From Deltaproteobacteria bacterium (GTDB lineage: Bacteria; Myxococcota_A; JAADFL01): a stretch of 40,163 bases of DNA. The DNA is taken from positions 1 through 40,163 of the forward strand of contig JAADFL010000025.1 of NCBI GenBank assembly GCA_013152945.1. The letters run 5' to 3'. The translations under genes and the position numbers were made by a program. This document shows positions 8,655 through 16,549 of this stretch, one piece after another; within the stretch, counting starts at the first letter, position 1; every line of letters begins with the position of its first letter. Below the pieces are notes generated by a model. That model did no database searches and was not told the origin of the DNA. It saw nothing but the letters and a program-made list of their open reading frames with translations.

Positions 8655-10220
8655 ATGAAGTCAGCATCGCTTTCAATTGTCGCAGCCGTCTTGGCAGGGT
8701 TTTTCTTTCATCCCGGTATGGCTCTGGCCAAGGAAAAGACACTCGACCTGGGTCCCATGACACTCGATGTGGACAGCCCCCAGCGCAAGCGCCTCGATGC
8801 GGCCATGGAGGCGTATCAGAATAAACGTTTCTTTACCGCGAGTCAGGGTTTCTACAACTTGCTGCAGGATCCAGAGGCTGCCGAGTACCACGACAAGTCC
8901 GAGTACTATCTGGCCAAGTGCTTGCTGCATCTCGAGCTTTATCATGCAGCCTTGGGATGGTTCTCAAAGATCCTCGATCGAGGTCCTGAACACAAATTTT
9001 ACAGGAAAACATTCAAGTGGCTTTTCAAGATAAGCAGCAACATCAGAGATGAGCAATTGATTCTCGATTACATGGCAAGGGCCTCGTTACAAAAATTTCC
9101 AAGGCGTTACAAGAACCAGTTTTCCTACCTGTTGGGCAAATACCACTACCTTAGGGGAAATTTCCCGGACTCGAGGGAACTTTTGGCCAAGGTCTCACCA
9201 CGGTCGATATATTATGTGAAGGCAAAGTACCTCGAAGGTATCATGTTTTACAGGGAGGAGAGGCACCAGGAGGCTGTAAATACCATCAAGGCCATGGTGA
9301 AAGCATTCTACAGTCCGGACAACCCGTCTTTGGACGAAACGATTATTGAGATGGCTGTCCTGACGATAGGAAGGATCTATTACCAGAGGCATCGATTTTC
9401 CTTGGCGGCGAAATATTTCAGCCAGATATCCAGGGATTCCGAAAACTGGCTCGAGTCCCTGTTCGAATTGGCATGGACATATTTCAGGATGGGAGATGAC
9501 GACAAGGCCCTTGGCGCGCTTCATACGCTTCAGGCCCCGTTTTTTGCAAATGAGTACTACCCGGAGGCACTTATATTGAAGGCGGTCATCTACCATGAAA
9601 ACTGCCGTTATGAAAAATCCCGGGAGATACTGGAACAGTTCCTCGCCCAGTACAAGCCCTTGAGAGAAGAACTTAAAAGTTATTTGAGAGCCCATGCCGC
9701 TCCTGAAGATTACTATGCCTTGTTCGAGGGAACGTCATCAATCGGAGAGAATACCTTGATCCTGGCAAGGGTTTTGAAACTTGCCCTGCAAGACAGGGAG
9801 CTTCGCAGGATACGCTCTGCATTGAAAGAATTGAAAGACGAGAGGAACGTTGTGGAGAGTTCGGCCGGCAGGTGGAGGGGGACTCCTCTGATAGAAGCAT
9901 TACTTCGTGAATTGGAAAACAGGAAGAAGCAGCTAATAAAGAGGGCGGGAAAGATAATACAACGGAGCTTTGTGAGGGCCGAGGATCAATTGAGAGACCT
10001 GATCAACCAAGCTATGCGAATTCAACTGGAAACGACCTTGGGGGAGAAGGAAACCTTGGAAAAGGAGATGCAGGGGATGAAGCCGCCGAAGCCGATAAGC
10101 GAGTTCGAATGGACGTCCGATGTGGATGATGAACATCTGTACTGGCCGTGGGAGGGTGAATACTGGAGAGATGAACTCGGTACCTATGTGTACGCGATAA
10201 CAAGGAGGTGTCCGAAATGA
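8655..10220 (+). CDS. Periplasmic TPR protein (GltC/NfsC-like)
   Basis: A 521-residue exported protein with a signal peptide ending in ALA-KE (about residue 25). Most of it is TPR-like helical pairs (for example YHDKSEYYLAKCLLHLELYH and ENWLESLFELAWTYFRMGDD). The C-terminal quarter is a charged coiled coil (about residues 390-475) and then a short conserved-looking end, YWPWEGEYWRDELGTYVY, which I remember from myxobacterial relatives in the same gene position. GGGAGG (8643-8648) lies six bases before the ATG. The gene is 12 bases after the barrel gene and overlaps the next start by ATGA, so these are cotranscribed and likely translationally coupled. By position and domain content it corresponds to the periplasmic C component; the exact orthology is inference. 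Confidence 0.78.
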   Translation: MKSASLSIVAAVLAGFFFHPGMALAKEKTLDLGPMTLDVDSPQRKRLDAAMEAYQNKRFFTASQGFYNLLQDPEAAEYHDKSEYYLAKCLLHLELYHAALGWFSKILDRGPEHKFYRKTFKWLFKISSNIRDEQLILDYMARASLQKFPRRYKNQFSYLLGKYHYLRGNFPDSRELLAKVSPRSIYYVKAKYLEGIMFYREERHQEAVNTIKAMVKAFYSPDNPSLDETIIEMAVLTIGRIYYQRHRFSLAAKYFSQISRDSENWLESLFELAWTYFRMGDDDKALGALHTLQAPFFANEYYPEALILKAVIYHENCRYEKSREILEQFLAQYKPLREELKSYLRAHAAPEDYYALFEGTSSIGENTLILARVLKLALQDRELRRIRSALKELKDERNVVESSAGRWRGTPLIEALLRELENRKKQLIKRAGKIIQRSFVRAEDQLRDLINQAMRIQLETTLGEKETLEKEMQGMKPPKPISEFEWTSDVDDEHLYWPWEGEYWRDELGTYVYAITRRCPK

Positions 10221-13200
10221 TCGGCCGCCTGATTACCCTAATTACAGCGACTCTGGTTTCCTTTACTATGATGGTGCCTGTTTCCGCGCTTGGCGCAAAA
10301 AAAGAAGCTAAAGGCAAGAAAAAGGAAAATGCCCGGCCTACCTTGAAACTCCAGGATTTTTACGAGAAGAAGGAATTACAGGTCGGCGTCAAGCGGCGAG
10401 AGGCGATTCAGATGATCAAGAAATTGATCGCTGAAGGCGTATCTGACGAAAAGGAAAAACCCGACCTGTACTTCAGGCTCGCCGAGTTGTATTGGGAAGA
10501 GGGTGAGAGTTGGTATATGCAGGGCATGAGCGTGGATGATGATAAGAATCTTTCAAGGGCGGATAAGAAAAGAAAGAAGAGGGAATATTTTAAGAAGCAA
10601 AAGAAATTTCAACTCAAGGCCATCAACCTGTACAAGTCCATAGTTACTAATTATCCGACCTTTTACAAGAATGACGAAGTACTGTTCTACCTGGCGCAGA
10701 GCCAGTCCGAGGTCGGGCTCGAAAAGGAGTCTTTATACAACTACAGGAGACTCATCAAGGATTATCGAAAGAGCAGGTTCATACCTGATGCTTATCTGGC
10801 CTTCGGAGAGTACTATTTCGATCACAATGATCTGGAAAAGGGTTTGCGTGCCTATCTGAAAGTGGCTACCTTCAAGGAGGCGAAGGTCTATCCCTATGCT
10901 TTGTACAAGATAGGATGGTGTTATTACAATCTTGGGCACTTTGAGAAAGCACTCAAGAAATTCGAGCAAGTTATCAAGCTCCAGAAAACCGGTAGAAAGG
11001 GCCAGAAAAAGATGGCCTTACGTAGAGAGGCTATCAAGGATTTGGTTCGTACATATGCGCAAGTAGGCGAGCCCAAGGAGGCAAAGGATTACTTTCTCCG
11101 AGTGGCAGGTGAAAAGGACTATAAATGGATGTTGGAGGGGTTGGCGATAGCCTTTTCCGACCAGGGTATGGATGATTACTCGTCGGAAATATACAGAGTG
11201 CTGATTTCAATGAATCCGCAAAACCCCAAGAATCCCGTCTTCCAGGCAAAAATAGTGAGTAACACGCAAAGATTGGGTGACAAGAAACGGACTGTCCTGG
11301 AAGTATCCAATCTGGTGAGGATCTATAAGACATTCCTTGAGCAGGACCACCCTGCAAAAATCAAGAAAAAGATAGAGAGGAAAGTCGACAAACAGATCAG
11401 GATGCTGACGGAGATCTATCACTCCGAGGCCCAGAAAACCAAGAATACGTCCACATACAAGTTGGCTTTCAAGCTTTACAGTCTCTACTTGAAGCTGTTT
11501 CCGGATTCTCCCAAGGCCGACGAAATGCGCTTCTATTATGCTGATTTGGCTTATAAATTGCGGAAATACAAGCTGGCAGCCGAGGAGTATACCAAGGTTT
11601 TGAAAAAGAAGTGCGGCAAGGCCAAGGACAAGAAAGACAAGGGTATTCTTGCGGACGCCGCTTTTGGTGCAGTCTCTGCATGGGAGCGGCTGTCTAAGAG
11701 AAAATTGTCCCACCGGGGACAAGTGCGGACCAAGAAAAAGGGACAGGAGTACAAGCCTGAACCGCTTCCAGAGCCGGAAAAGAAGATGCTCGAGGCATGT
11801 GGCAACTATGTTAAATGTGTGCCGAACGGAGATCAGGCTCTTAAGGTTGCATACAATAGTGCACTGATTTTTTACAAGCACAATCATTTCAAGGAGGCTA
11901 TCAGGAGATTCGCTTTTATTACAGAAAAGCATCCGGAGGCAAGAGAAGCAGAGGCATCAGCCAACCTAATTCTTGATTCTTTCAACATACTCCGGGATTG
12001 GAAGAGTCTGAATCACTGGGCACGGAAGTTTCTGAAGGATAAGGTGATCTCAGGTAAAGAAAAAGGCAAGATGAAGGATAGGCTGAAAAAACTTATCGAG
12101 GAATCCCAATTTAAAATAGTGGAGGCCATGGCCAAGGGACAAAAGGGAGCCAAGGTGGCGGAGGCATGGCTTGCTTTTGTCAAAGAATTTCCAAAATCTT
12201 CCGTGGGAGACATGGCGCTTTATAATGCCTCTGTTCATTACATGTTGGACAAGATGATTGACAAGGCAATTAATGTCAGGGAAAGGCTTATCAAGGAGTA
12301 TCCCAAGTCAAAGCTTTTGGCAAAGACGACTTACCAGTTGGCAACCAACTACGAGCAGCTTGCGGAATGGGAAAAAGGCGCCAAGCATCTCGAGAATTTC
12401 TACAAACTCTCGGAAAAAAGACGAAAGAAGGCTTTGAGCAAGGATGAGCGCGATTTTTTCAAGAAGAATGCAGATAAGGCATTGAAGAGGGCGGGTATCT
12501 ACAGGGAGGCCCTGGGCCAGTACAGGAAGGCTGTGGACGACTGCCAAACCTATGCCAGAGTCTTCAGGAAGAACAAGGATGCGCATAAGGTGTTCTTCAG
12601 AATAGGATTGCTTTACGAGAAAGCCAAGATGTGGAGGAAGGCCGCGGATATCTACAAAAAATACAGGAAATTCAAAGGTGATCCTAACTTGATTCTCGAA
12701 GCTTCCACCAGACGCGGGCTGATGTTGCAAAAGATGAGGAAGAGAAAAGATGCCAAGAAGGCCTTTGTTGAAACAATAAAGTTGTTTAATGGTTTTATTA
12801 GACGTAAAAAGGTAATAACTAACGGTGAGCAATGGGTGGCGCAGGCTGATTTTATATTGGCACAGGATACCTTCGACGAATTCAAGGCCGTCAAGCTGAA
12901 ATTGCCGCAAAAAAAGCTTGAGAAATTGTTAATCAAAAAGGCGTCTCTTCTACAGAAGACAGAGGCGAGGTACAAGAGATTACTTAGATACAAGCACTCG
13001 GATTGGCCCATTGCAGCCCTGTTCAAGATAGGAATGGCATATCAGGATTTTGCAAAGTCATTGATCAAGGCTCCTGTGCCCCCGGGTATGACCCCGGAAC
13101 AAAGAGAAATTTATCGATCCGAGCTGGAAAGCAGGGCGATACCTGTAGAAGAAAAGGCCATGGAAGCCTATACAAAGGGTCTTCAGGCCAGTGGTCGCCT

Positions 13201-13354
13201 GGACATATACAATAACTGGGTCACTCGTACGGAGAGGAAACTCGCCGAGGTCAGACCTGAAGAGTATCCGGCCGATACCGAGCTGTTGTACAGCCCGGAG
13301 TACATGTACGAGGGATTTGTTGGAGCCGGCCTGATATCAGAAGGAGGCCGATGA
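10217..13354 (+). CDS. Long exported TPR protein (GltD/AgmU-like)
   Basis: A 1045-residue protein with an N-terminal signal peptide (hydrophobic residues about 5-25, cleavage near VSA-LG) and many TPR motifs along its length (for example YALYKIGWCYYNLGHFEKAL and DMALYNASVHYMLDKMIDKA). Lysine content is high. I chose ATG 10217 over GTG 10208 because AAGGAGG (10202-10208) lies eight bases before it; this ATG overlaps the upstream stop as ATGA. The downstream stop again overlaps an ATG (13351-13354). In M. xanthus, AgmU/GltD is a periplasmic TPR protein of similar size and neighbours. A role as periplasmic scaffold of the same envelope complex is inferred from the order of genes, not from a catalytic motif. 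Confidence 0.8.
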   Translation: MIGRLITLITATLVSFTMMVPVSALGAKKEAKGKKKENARPTLKLQDFYEKKELQVGVKRREAIQMIKKLIAEGVSDEKEKPDLYFRLAELYWEEGESWYMQGMSVDDDKNLSRADKKRKKREYFKKQKKFQLKAINLYKSIVTNYPTFYKNDEVLFYLAQSQSEVGLEKESLYNYRRLIKDYRKSRFIPDAYLAFGEYYFDHNDLEKGLRAYLKVATFKEAKVYPYALYKIGWCYYNLGHFEKALKKFEQVIKLQKTGRKGQKKMALRREAIKDLVRTYAQVGEPKEAKDYFLRVAGEKDYKWMLEGLAIAFSDQGMDDYSSEIYRVLISMNPQNPKNPVFQAKIVSNTQRLGDKKRTVLEVSNLVRIYKTFLEQDHPAKIKKKIERKVDKQIRMLTEIYHSEAQKTKNTSTYKLAFKLYSLYLKLFPDSPKADEMRFYYADLAYKLRKYKLAAEEYTKVLKKKCGKAKDKKDKGILADAAFGAVSAWERLSKRKLSHRGQVRTKKKGQEYKPEPLPEPEKKMLEACGNYVKCVPNGDQALKVAYNSALIFYKHNHFKEAIRRFAFITEKHPEAREAEASANLILDSFNILRDWKSLNHWARKFLKDKVISGKEKGKMKDRLKKLIEESQFKIVEAMAKGQKGAKVAEAWLAFVKEFPKSSVGDMALYNASVHYMLDKMIDKAINVRERLIKEYPKSKLLAKTTYQLATNYEQLAEWEKGAKHLENFYKLSEKRRKKALSKDERDFFKKNADKALKRAGIYREALGQYRKAVDDCQTYARVFRKNKDAHKVFFRIGLLYEKAKMWRKAADIYKKYRKFKGDPNLILEASTRRGLMLQKMRKRKDAKKAFVETIKLFNGFIRRKKVITNGEQWVAQADFILAQDTFDEFKAVKLKLPQKKLEKLLIKKASLLQKTEARYKRLLRYKHSDWPIAALFKIGMAYQDFAKSLIKAPVPPGMTPEQREIYRSELESRAIPVEEKAMEAYTKGLQASGRLDIYNNWVTRTERKLAEVRPEEYPADTELLYSPEYMYEGFVGAGLISEGGR

Positions 13355-13356
13355 AC

Positions 13357-15894
13357 ATGTGTACAAAGTTGAGGGTTAAAGTTGAAGGGTTGTTCCTGGC
13401 AATCCTGACAGCAGCAATGATCCCGGCATGCGGAGGGCCGCAGACAAAGAAGGAAGCGAGAGAGGTCAAGGCTGCTCCGAAACCAGCAAAGCGTCCATCT
13501 CTTAAGCCGATACTGCAGAAATACAAGGAGCAGAAAGCAGTCGGAGCAGTTGATTACAGCGGCCTTATCAAGGAATTGAAGGAAATAGTGAAATCATTTC
13601 CTGATTATGCTGAAGCCTACCATGACATAGGATTCCTCCTGGAGAGGAGTGGGAAGCTGGAACAAGCCGCCAATGCCTATAAAAAGGCAATCAAGGTAAA
13701 TCCAAAGCTCGAAGCTGCTGCAACAAACTTGGCCAGAGTTCTGATGAAAATGGGACGCGCAAAGGAGGGTTTGCAAGAATTCAGGAAATTGGCGGCCAAG
13801 CATCCTTCCAGCTCGGCGGTCCAGAAAAACCTGGGTGACATGTTACGTGCTGCAGGGAAATACAAGGAGGCGGAAGATGCATTCCACATGGCATTGGCCC
13901 GGGACCCGGACGATCCGGATACGCTTGCCCTCTTGGCCAGATTCTATTTTGAACAGGGTCGGACCGAATTGGCCAAAATGGTGGCGTCTATACTAATCCC
14001 GAGGAATGACAAGGCTGGCAGAAAAAAGCAAAACGCCGGTCTCTACAACTTGTTGGCCCAGAACTTGATTAAGGAAAAAAACTATCGCTTGGCAGTCAGA
14101 AAATTGAAGAGCGCCATAAAAGCCGATCCGACTTCCTCTGCGCCTAGGATGAACTATGGAATGCTGGCGTTGAAGTACTGGGATTTCGAGACGGCCAAGG
14201 AGAATTTCGAGGCGGTATTGAAGGTCGATCCGGGCTATGTAGATGCACATGTAGGCCTGGGCGTGGCATTGAGGGGCCTGAAGCGTTACGATGAGGCGAT
14301 TGCGCACTACAACAAGGCATTGGAGATCAATCCGAAATGTGAAAAGGCTTTATTTGCTCTTGGCGTGATCAATGAAAAGTTTATCGATCCTCCCAAATTG
14401 GAAGAGGCCAAGGATTATTTCCAGAAGTACCAGAAGCTTTTGGGTCCGCGTCTTACGAGAAAGGATCCGAGTCATTACCACCTGAAGGAAATCGTCTCGC
14501 GCATTTCTTATAAAAAACGGGAAGCGGAACGAAAGAGTATGCAGGAGAGGTTGGAGCAAGCCAAAGCGCGCAGCGAAGAAGAACGCAGACAAGTCGCGTT
14601 GAATTCCGCCAAGGCCATGGGAGAGACTGCTTTGAAAGTTGCGGTCTCGGCCGAAAAGGGAGCCAGGCAGGTCCTCAAAGAGTTGAACAAGGTGGAAGGG
14701 ACTGCACAGGCATCGCTTATAAAATTAGCGGCGGAGCAGACATTGTTCCAGGGTTGGAGAACGAAAATTGCGTCGAAGAGACTGGCTGATGCCGTGAAAT
14801 CAAAGGATCTGGGCGGTGCGAGGGAATCGTCTGATACTGCCTTGGGTTCTGCGGCAGTGGCCGAGTTGCTTGTTAAAGTTGCTGAAAAGCATCTTTCAGA
14901 GGCAAAGGCTGCCAATGCGGCAAAGGTGGCGAAGGTAGACGCCAAGGAAAGTGCGGAAGCGGCCAAGAAGGCTGCAAAGGCGGCAGCAGAGAGCGCAAAG
15001 GCTGCTGCTTCTACCGGGGAGAAAAAGCAAGCGGCTGTTGCCAAGGCTGCGGCCCAGGGTGCCATGAAGGCGGCACGGGTTGCCGAAGCAGCTTCAAATG
15101 CAGCTTCAAAGGCGGCCGACAAGAATGATGTCTCTGGCGCAAAGGGATCTGCAACAAAGGCAAAGGAGGCACGCAAGGAAGCCGAGGCTCTGGCAAAGAA
15201 GGCAGAGGATGCAAGGAAACAAGCCGACAAGGCTGCTAATGAAAAAAAGAAGGCAAAAGAGGCGAAGTTGAAGGGTGAGCTGGACAAGGCGGCCCAGAGA
15301 GCCAAGAAGGCCTTGGATGATGCGAATAGTGGCGCCACCGATGCATCGACTGCAGTGGAAGGCATCTTGGATTTGAATGTACCCCAGGCCGTGAAAGCAA
15401 AGAAGGCTGCAGCAAGAGCAGGAAGTTTGGCCAAGAAGGCCGCAGCCTTTTATGACAGGGTGACAAAGGCTGTTAACAGCAAGGACCCAAAAGCTGCAAC
15501 CAAGGCGGCCGATCAGGTTGAGCGGCTGGCCGGGCAGGTCAAGGAGCTGTCTAAGGAAGCCCAGGCCAAGGCCGAGGAAGCCAAGAAAGAAGCTGAAGCG
15601 AAAAAAAAGGCCGAGGAAGCCAAAAAGGTGGAAAAACAAAAAAGGCTGGAGGAAGAGAAGAAACTGAAGGAACAGAAGCAGCAATTGGAAGAAAAAAAGA
15701 AAAAAGCAGAAGAGGCGAAAAAGGCGGGTGAAGCGGCGAAATCCAGGGAAAAGATTAAGGAAAAAACCGCCGCCCCGGTTAAAGATGGGAAACCGGGTAA
15801 TGCCAATGCTCCGGTAAAAAAGAAAGAGGAGAAGAAAACAGAAAAGAAAACGGAAAAGACTAAAAAGAAAGAGGATAAGAAAAGTTCGAATTGA
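13357..15894 (+). CDS. TPR lipoprotein with Ala/Lys-rich TolA-like C-terminus (GltE/AglT-like)
   Basis: An 845-residue lipoprotein: the lipobox IPA-C places the lipid on Cys25. About residues 60-370 hold canonical TPRs with DPxxAxAxxNLG-type spacing (for example AYHDIGFLLERSGKLEQAAN). From about residue 385 to the end there is a long helix rich in Ala, Lys and Glu (AKKAAKAAAESAKAAAS and similar), closing with a Lys-rich tail. AglT/GltE of M. xanthus is an outer-membrane TPR lipoprotein in this gene position, but as I remember it is much shorter, so the tail is a lineage feature. Two ATGs compete: 13351 (overlapping the upstream stop) and 13357, which lies nine bases after AAGGAGG (13341-13347); I use 13357. 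The tail is long enough to cross the periplasm. Confidence 0.82.
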   Translation: MCTKLRVKVEGLFLAILTAAMIPACGGPQTKKEAREVKAAPKPAKRPSLKPILQKYKEQKAVGAVDYSGLIKELKEIVKSFPDYAEAYHDIGFLLERSGKLEQAANAYKKAIKVNPKLEAAATNLARVLMKMGRAKEGLQEFRKLAAKHPSSSAVQKNLGDMLRAAGKYKEAEDAFHMALARDPDDPDTLALLARFYFEQGRTELAKMVASILIPRNDKAGRKKQNAGLYNLLAQNLIKEKNYRLAVRKLKSAIKADPTSSAPRMNYGMLALKYWDFETAKENFEAVLKVDPGYVDAHVGLGVALRGLKRYDEAIAHYNKALEINPKCEKALFALGVINEKFIDPPKLEEAKDYFQKYQKLLGPRLTRKDPSHYHLKEIVSRISYKKREAERKSMQERLEQAKARSEEERRQVALNSAKAMGETALKVAVSAEKGARQVLKELNKVEGTAQASLIKLAAEQTLFQGWRTKIASKRLADAVKSKDLGGARESSDTALGSAAVAELLVKVAEKHLSEAKAANAAKVAKVDAKESAEAAKKAAKAAAESAKAAASTGEKKQAAVAKAAAQGAMKAARVAEAASNAASKAADKNDVSGAKGSATKAKEARKEAEALAKKAEDARKQADKAANEKKKAKEAKLKGELDKAAQRAKKALDDANSGATDASTAVEGILDLNVPQAVKAKKAAARAGSLAKKAAAFYDRVTKAVNSKDPKAATKAADQVERLAGQVKELSKEAQAKAEEAKKEAEAKKKAEEAKKVEKQKRLEEEKKLKEQKQQLEEKKKKAEEAKKAGEAAKSREKIKEKTAAPVKDGKPGNANAPVKKKEEKKTEKKTEKTKKKEDKKSSN

Positions 15895-15911
15895 AGACAT
15901 ATTTGAACCTG

Positions 15912-15940
15912 GTGAGCTTTGGAGCTGAATGAGTTATAAT
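15912..15940 (+). promoter_or_regulatory. Weak promoter candidate before the small secreted protein
   Basis: A perfect TATAAT (15935-15940) is preceded at 17 bases by GTGAGC (15912-15917), a poor -35 (3/6). It lies in the 100-base gap after the long operon and about 55 bases before the ATG at 15995. It may give extra expression to the downstream genes. Confidence 0.3.
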
Positions 15941-15994
15941 GAGTGCAGATGGTATCGGATTTTAGGAAACTCTTTGGTTCTTTGGAGGTGTAAA

Positions 15995-16312
15995 ATGAAA
16001 GCCTGCTTGAAACATACTTTTTTATTGCTCCTGGCATTCATTGTGGCAGTGTCATTGATGTGGATTCCTTCTTCTGCATATGCGGATGACGAAGATTCGG
16101 ATGAAGAGGCTGCGGAAGGAACCGTGTCCGAGGGGGGCGTGTTGTACAAGAAGAAGACCGTGTACGATTTCGAAGATGATACGATTACCGGCGATCTGAC
16201 AAAACCTGATGGAGAATTTTTGAGTAGTCGTGAAAAGACCAGGCATAAGAGCCTTATAAAGATAAGGGATAACTTTAAGGAGCAGATATTGCGGTCGGTA
16301 AATGAACTTTGA
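15995..16312 (+). CDS. Small secreted protein of a Glt-type locus
   Basis: A 105-residue protein with a clear signal peptide (hydrophobic residues 8-24, cleavage near AYA-DD), an acidic start (DDEDSDEEAAE) and a compact mature part containing YKKKTVYDFEDDTITGDL and a basic end (KIRDNFKEQILRSVNEL). I remember similar small proteins beside PglI-like genes in myxobacteria, possibly the GltF-type component, but the match is from memory. The ATG at 15995 has GGAGG (15984-15988) six bases upstream; an upstream ATG at 15929 would place 22 non-signal residues in front of the signal peptide and is rejected. The context, between TPR lipoprotein and FHA protein genes, suggests a periplasmic part of the same complex. 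Confidence 0.72.
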   Translation: MKACLKHTFLLLLAFIVAVSLMWIPSSAYADDEDSDEEAAEGTVSEGGVLYKKKTVYDFEDDTITGDLTKPDGEFLSSREKTRHKSLIKIRDNFKEQILRSVNEL

Positions 16313-16361
16313 TGGAACAAAGTAAATGTTGCGGGTGTCTGACGTATTAGTGAAGTCAGAA

Positions 16362-16440
16362 TTGACAGCTTTGTAAAAAGTCGGAGTATGAATCATGGAT
16401 TCCATGATTTTGGACGGAAAGGCTGTAAGAAAGATTGAAA
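16362..16440 (+). repeat. Copy B of the dispersed palindromic repeat
   Basis: This 79-base element matches 4966-5043. Its core is a near-perfect palindrome, AATCATGGA-T-TCCATGATT (16391-16409), which copy A shares in a weaker form. It lies in the 237-base gap between the small secreted protein gene and the FHA gene. The element begins with TTGACA, which could also act as a -35 box, though no good -10 follows at standard distance. Apart from it I see only weak promoter-like words in this gap (for example TATGAT at 16492). Confidence 0.7.
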
Positions 16441-16549
16441 TCAATTGTTACATGAGCCTTGCGCGACATTTTGTGAAGCCACAAGAGTTAGTATGATGTG
16501 TTTTGGTGGCATAAAGTGGCCGGGCTGATCCGGCTTTTGGAGTTGAGGA

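Noticed and set aside
14508-15434. Minus-strand open frame of 308 codons, Ala/Ser/Phe-rich
   Set aside because: Shadow of the Ala/Lys-rich coding strand; no ribosome site and no recognisable domain.
15106-15900. Minus-strand open frame of 264 codons, very rich in Leu/Phe
   Set aside because: It is the mirror of the Lys/Ala-rich tail of the TPR lipoprotein gene; the composition follows from that, and there is no start signal or family likeness.
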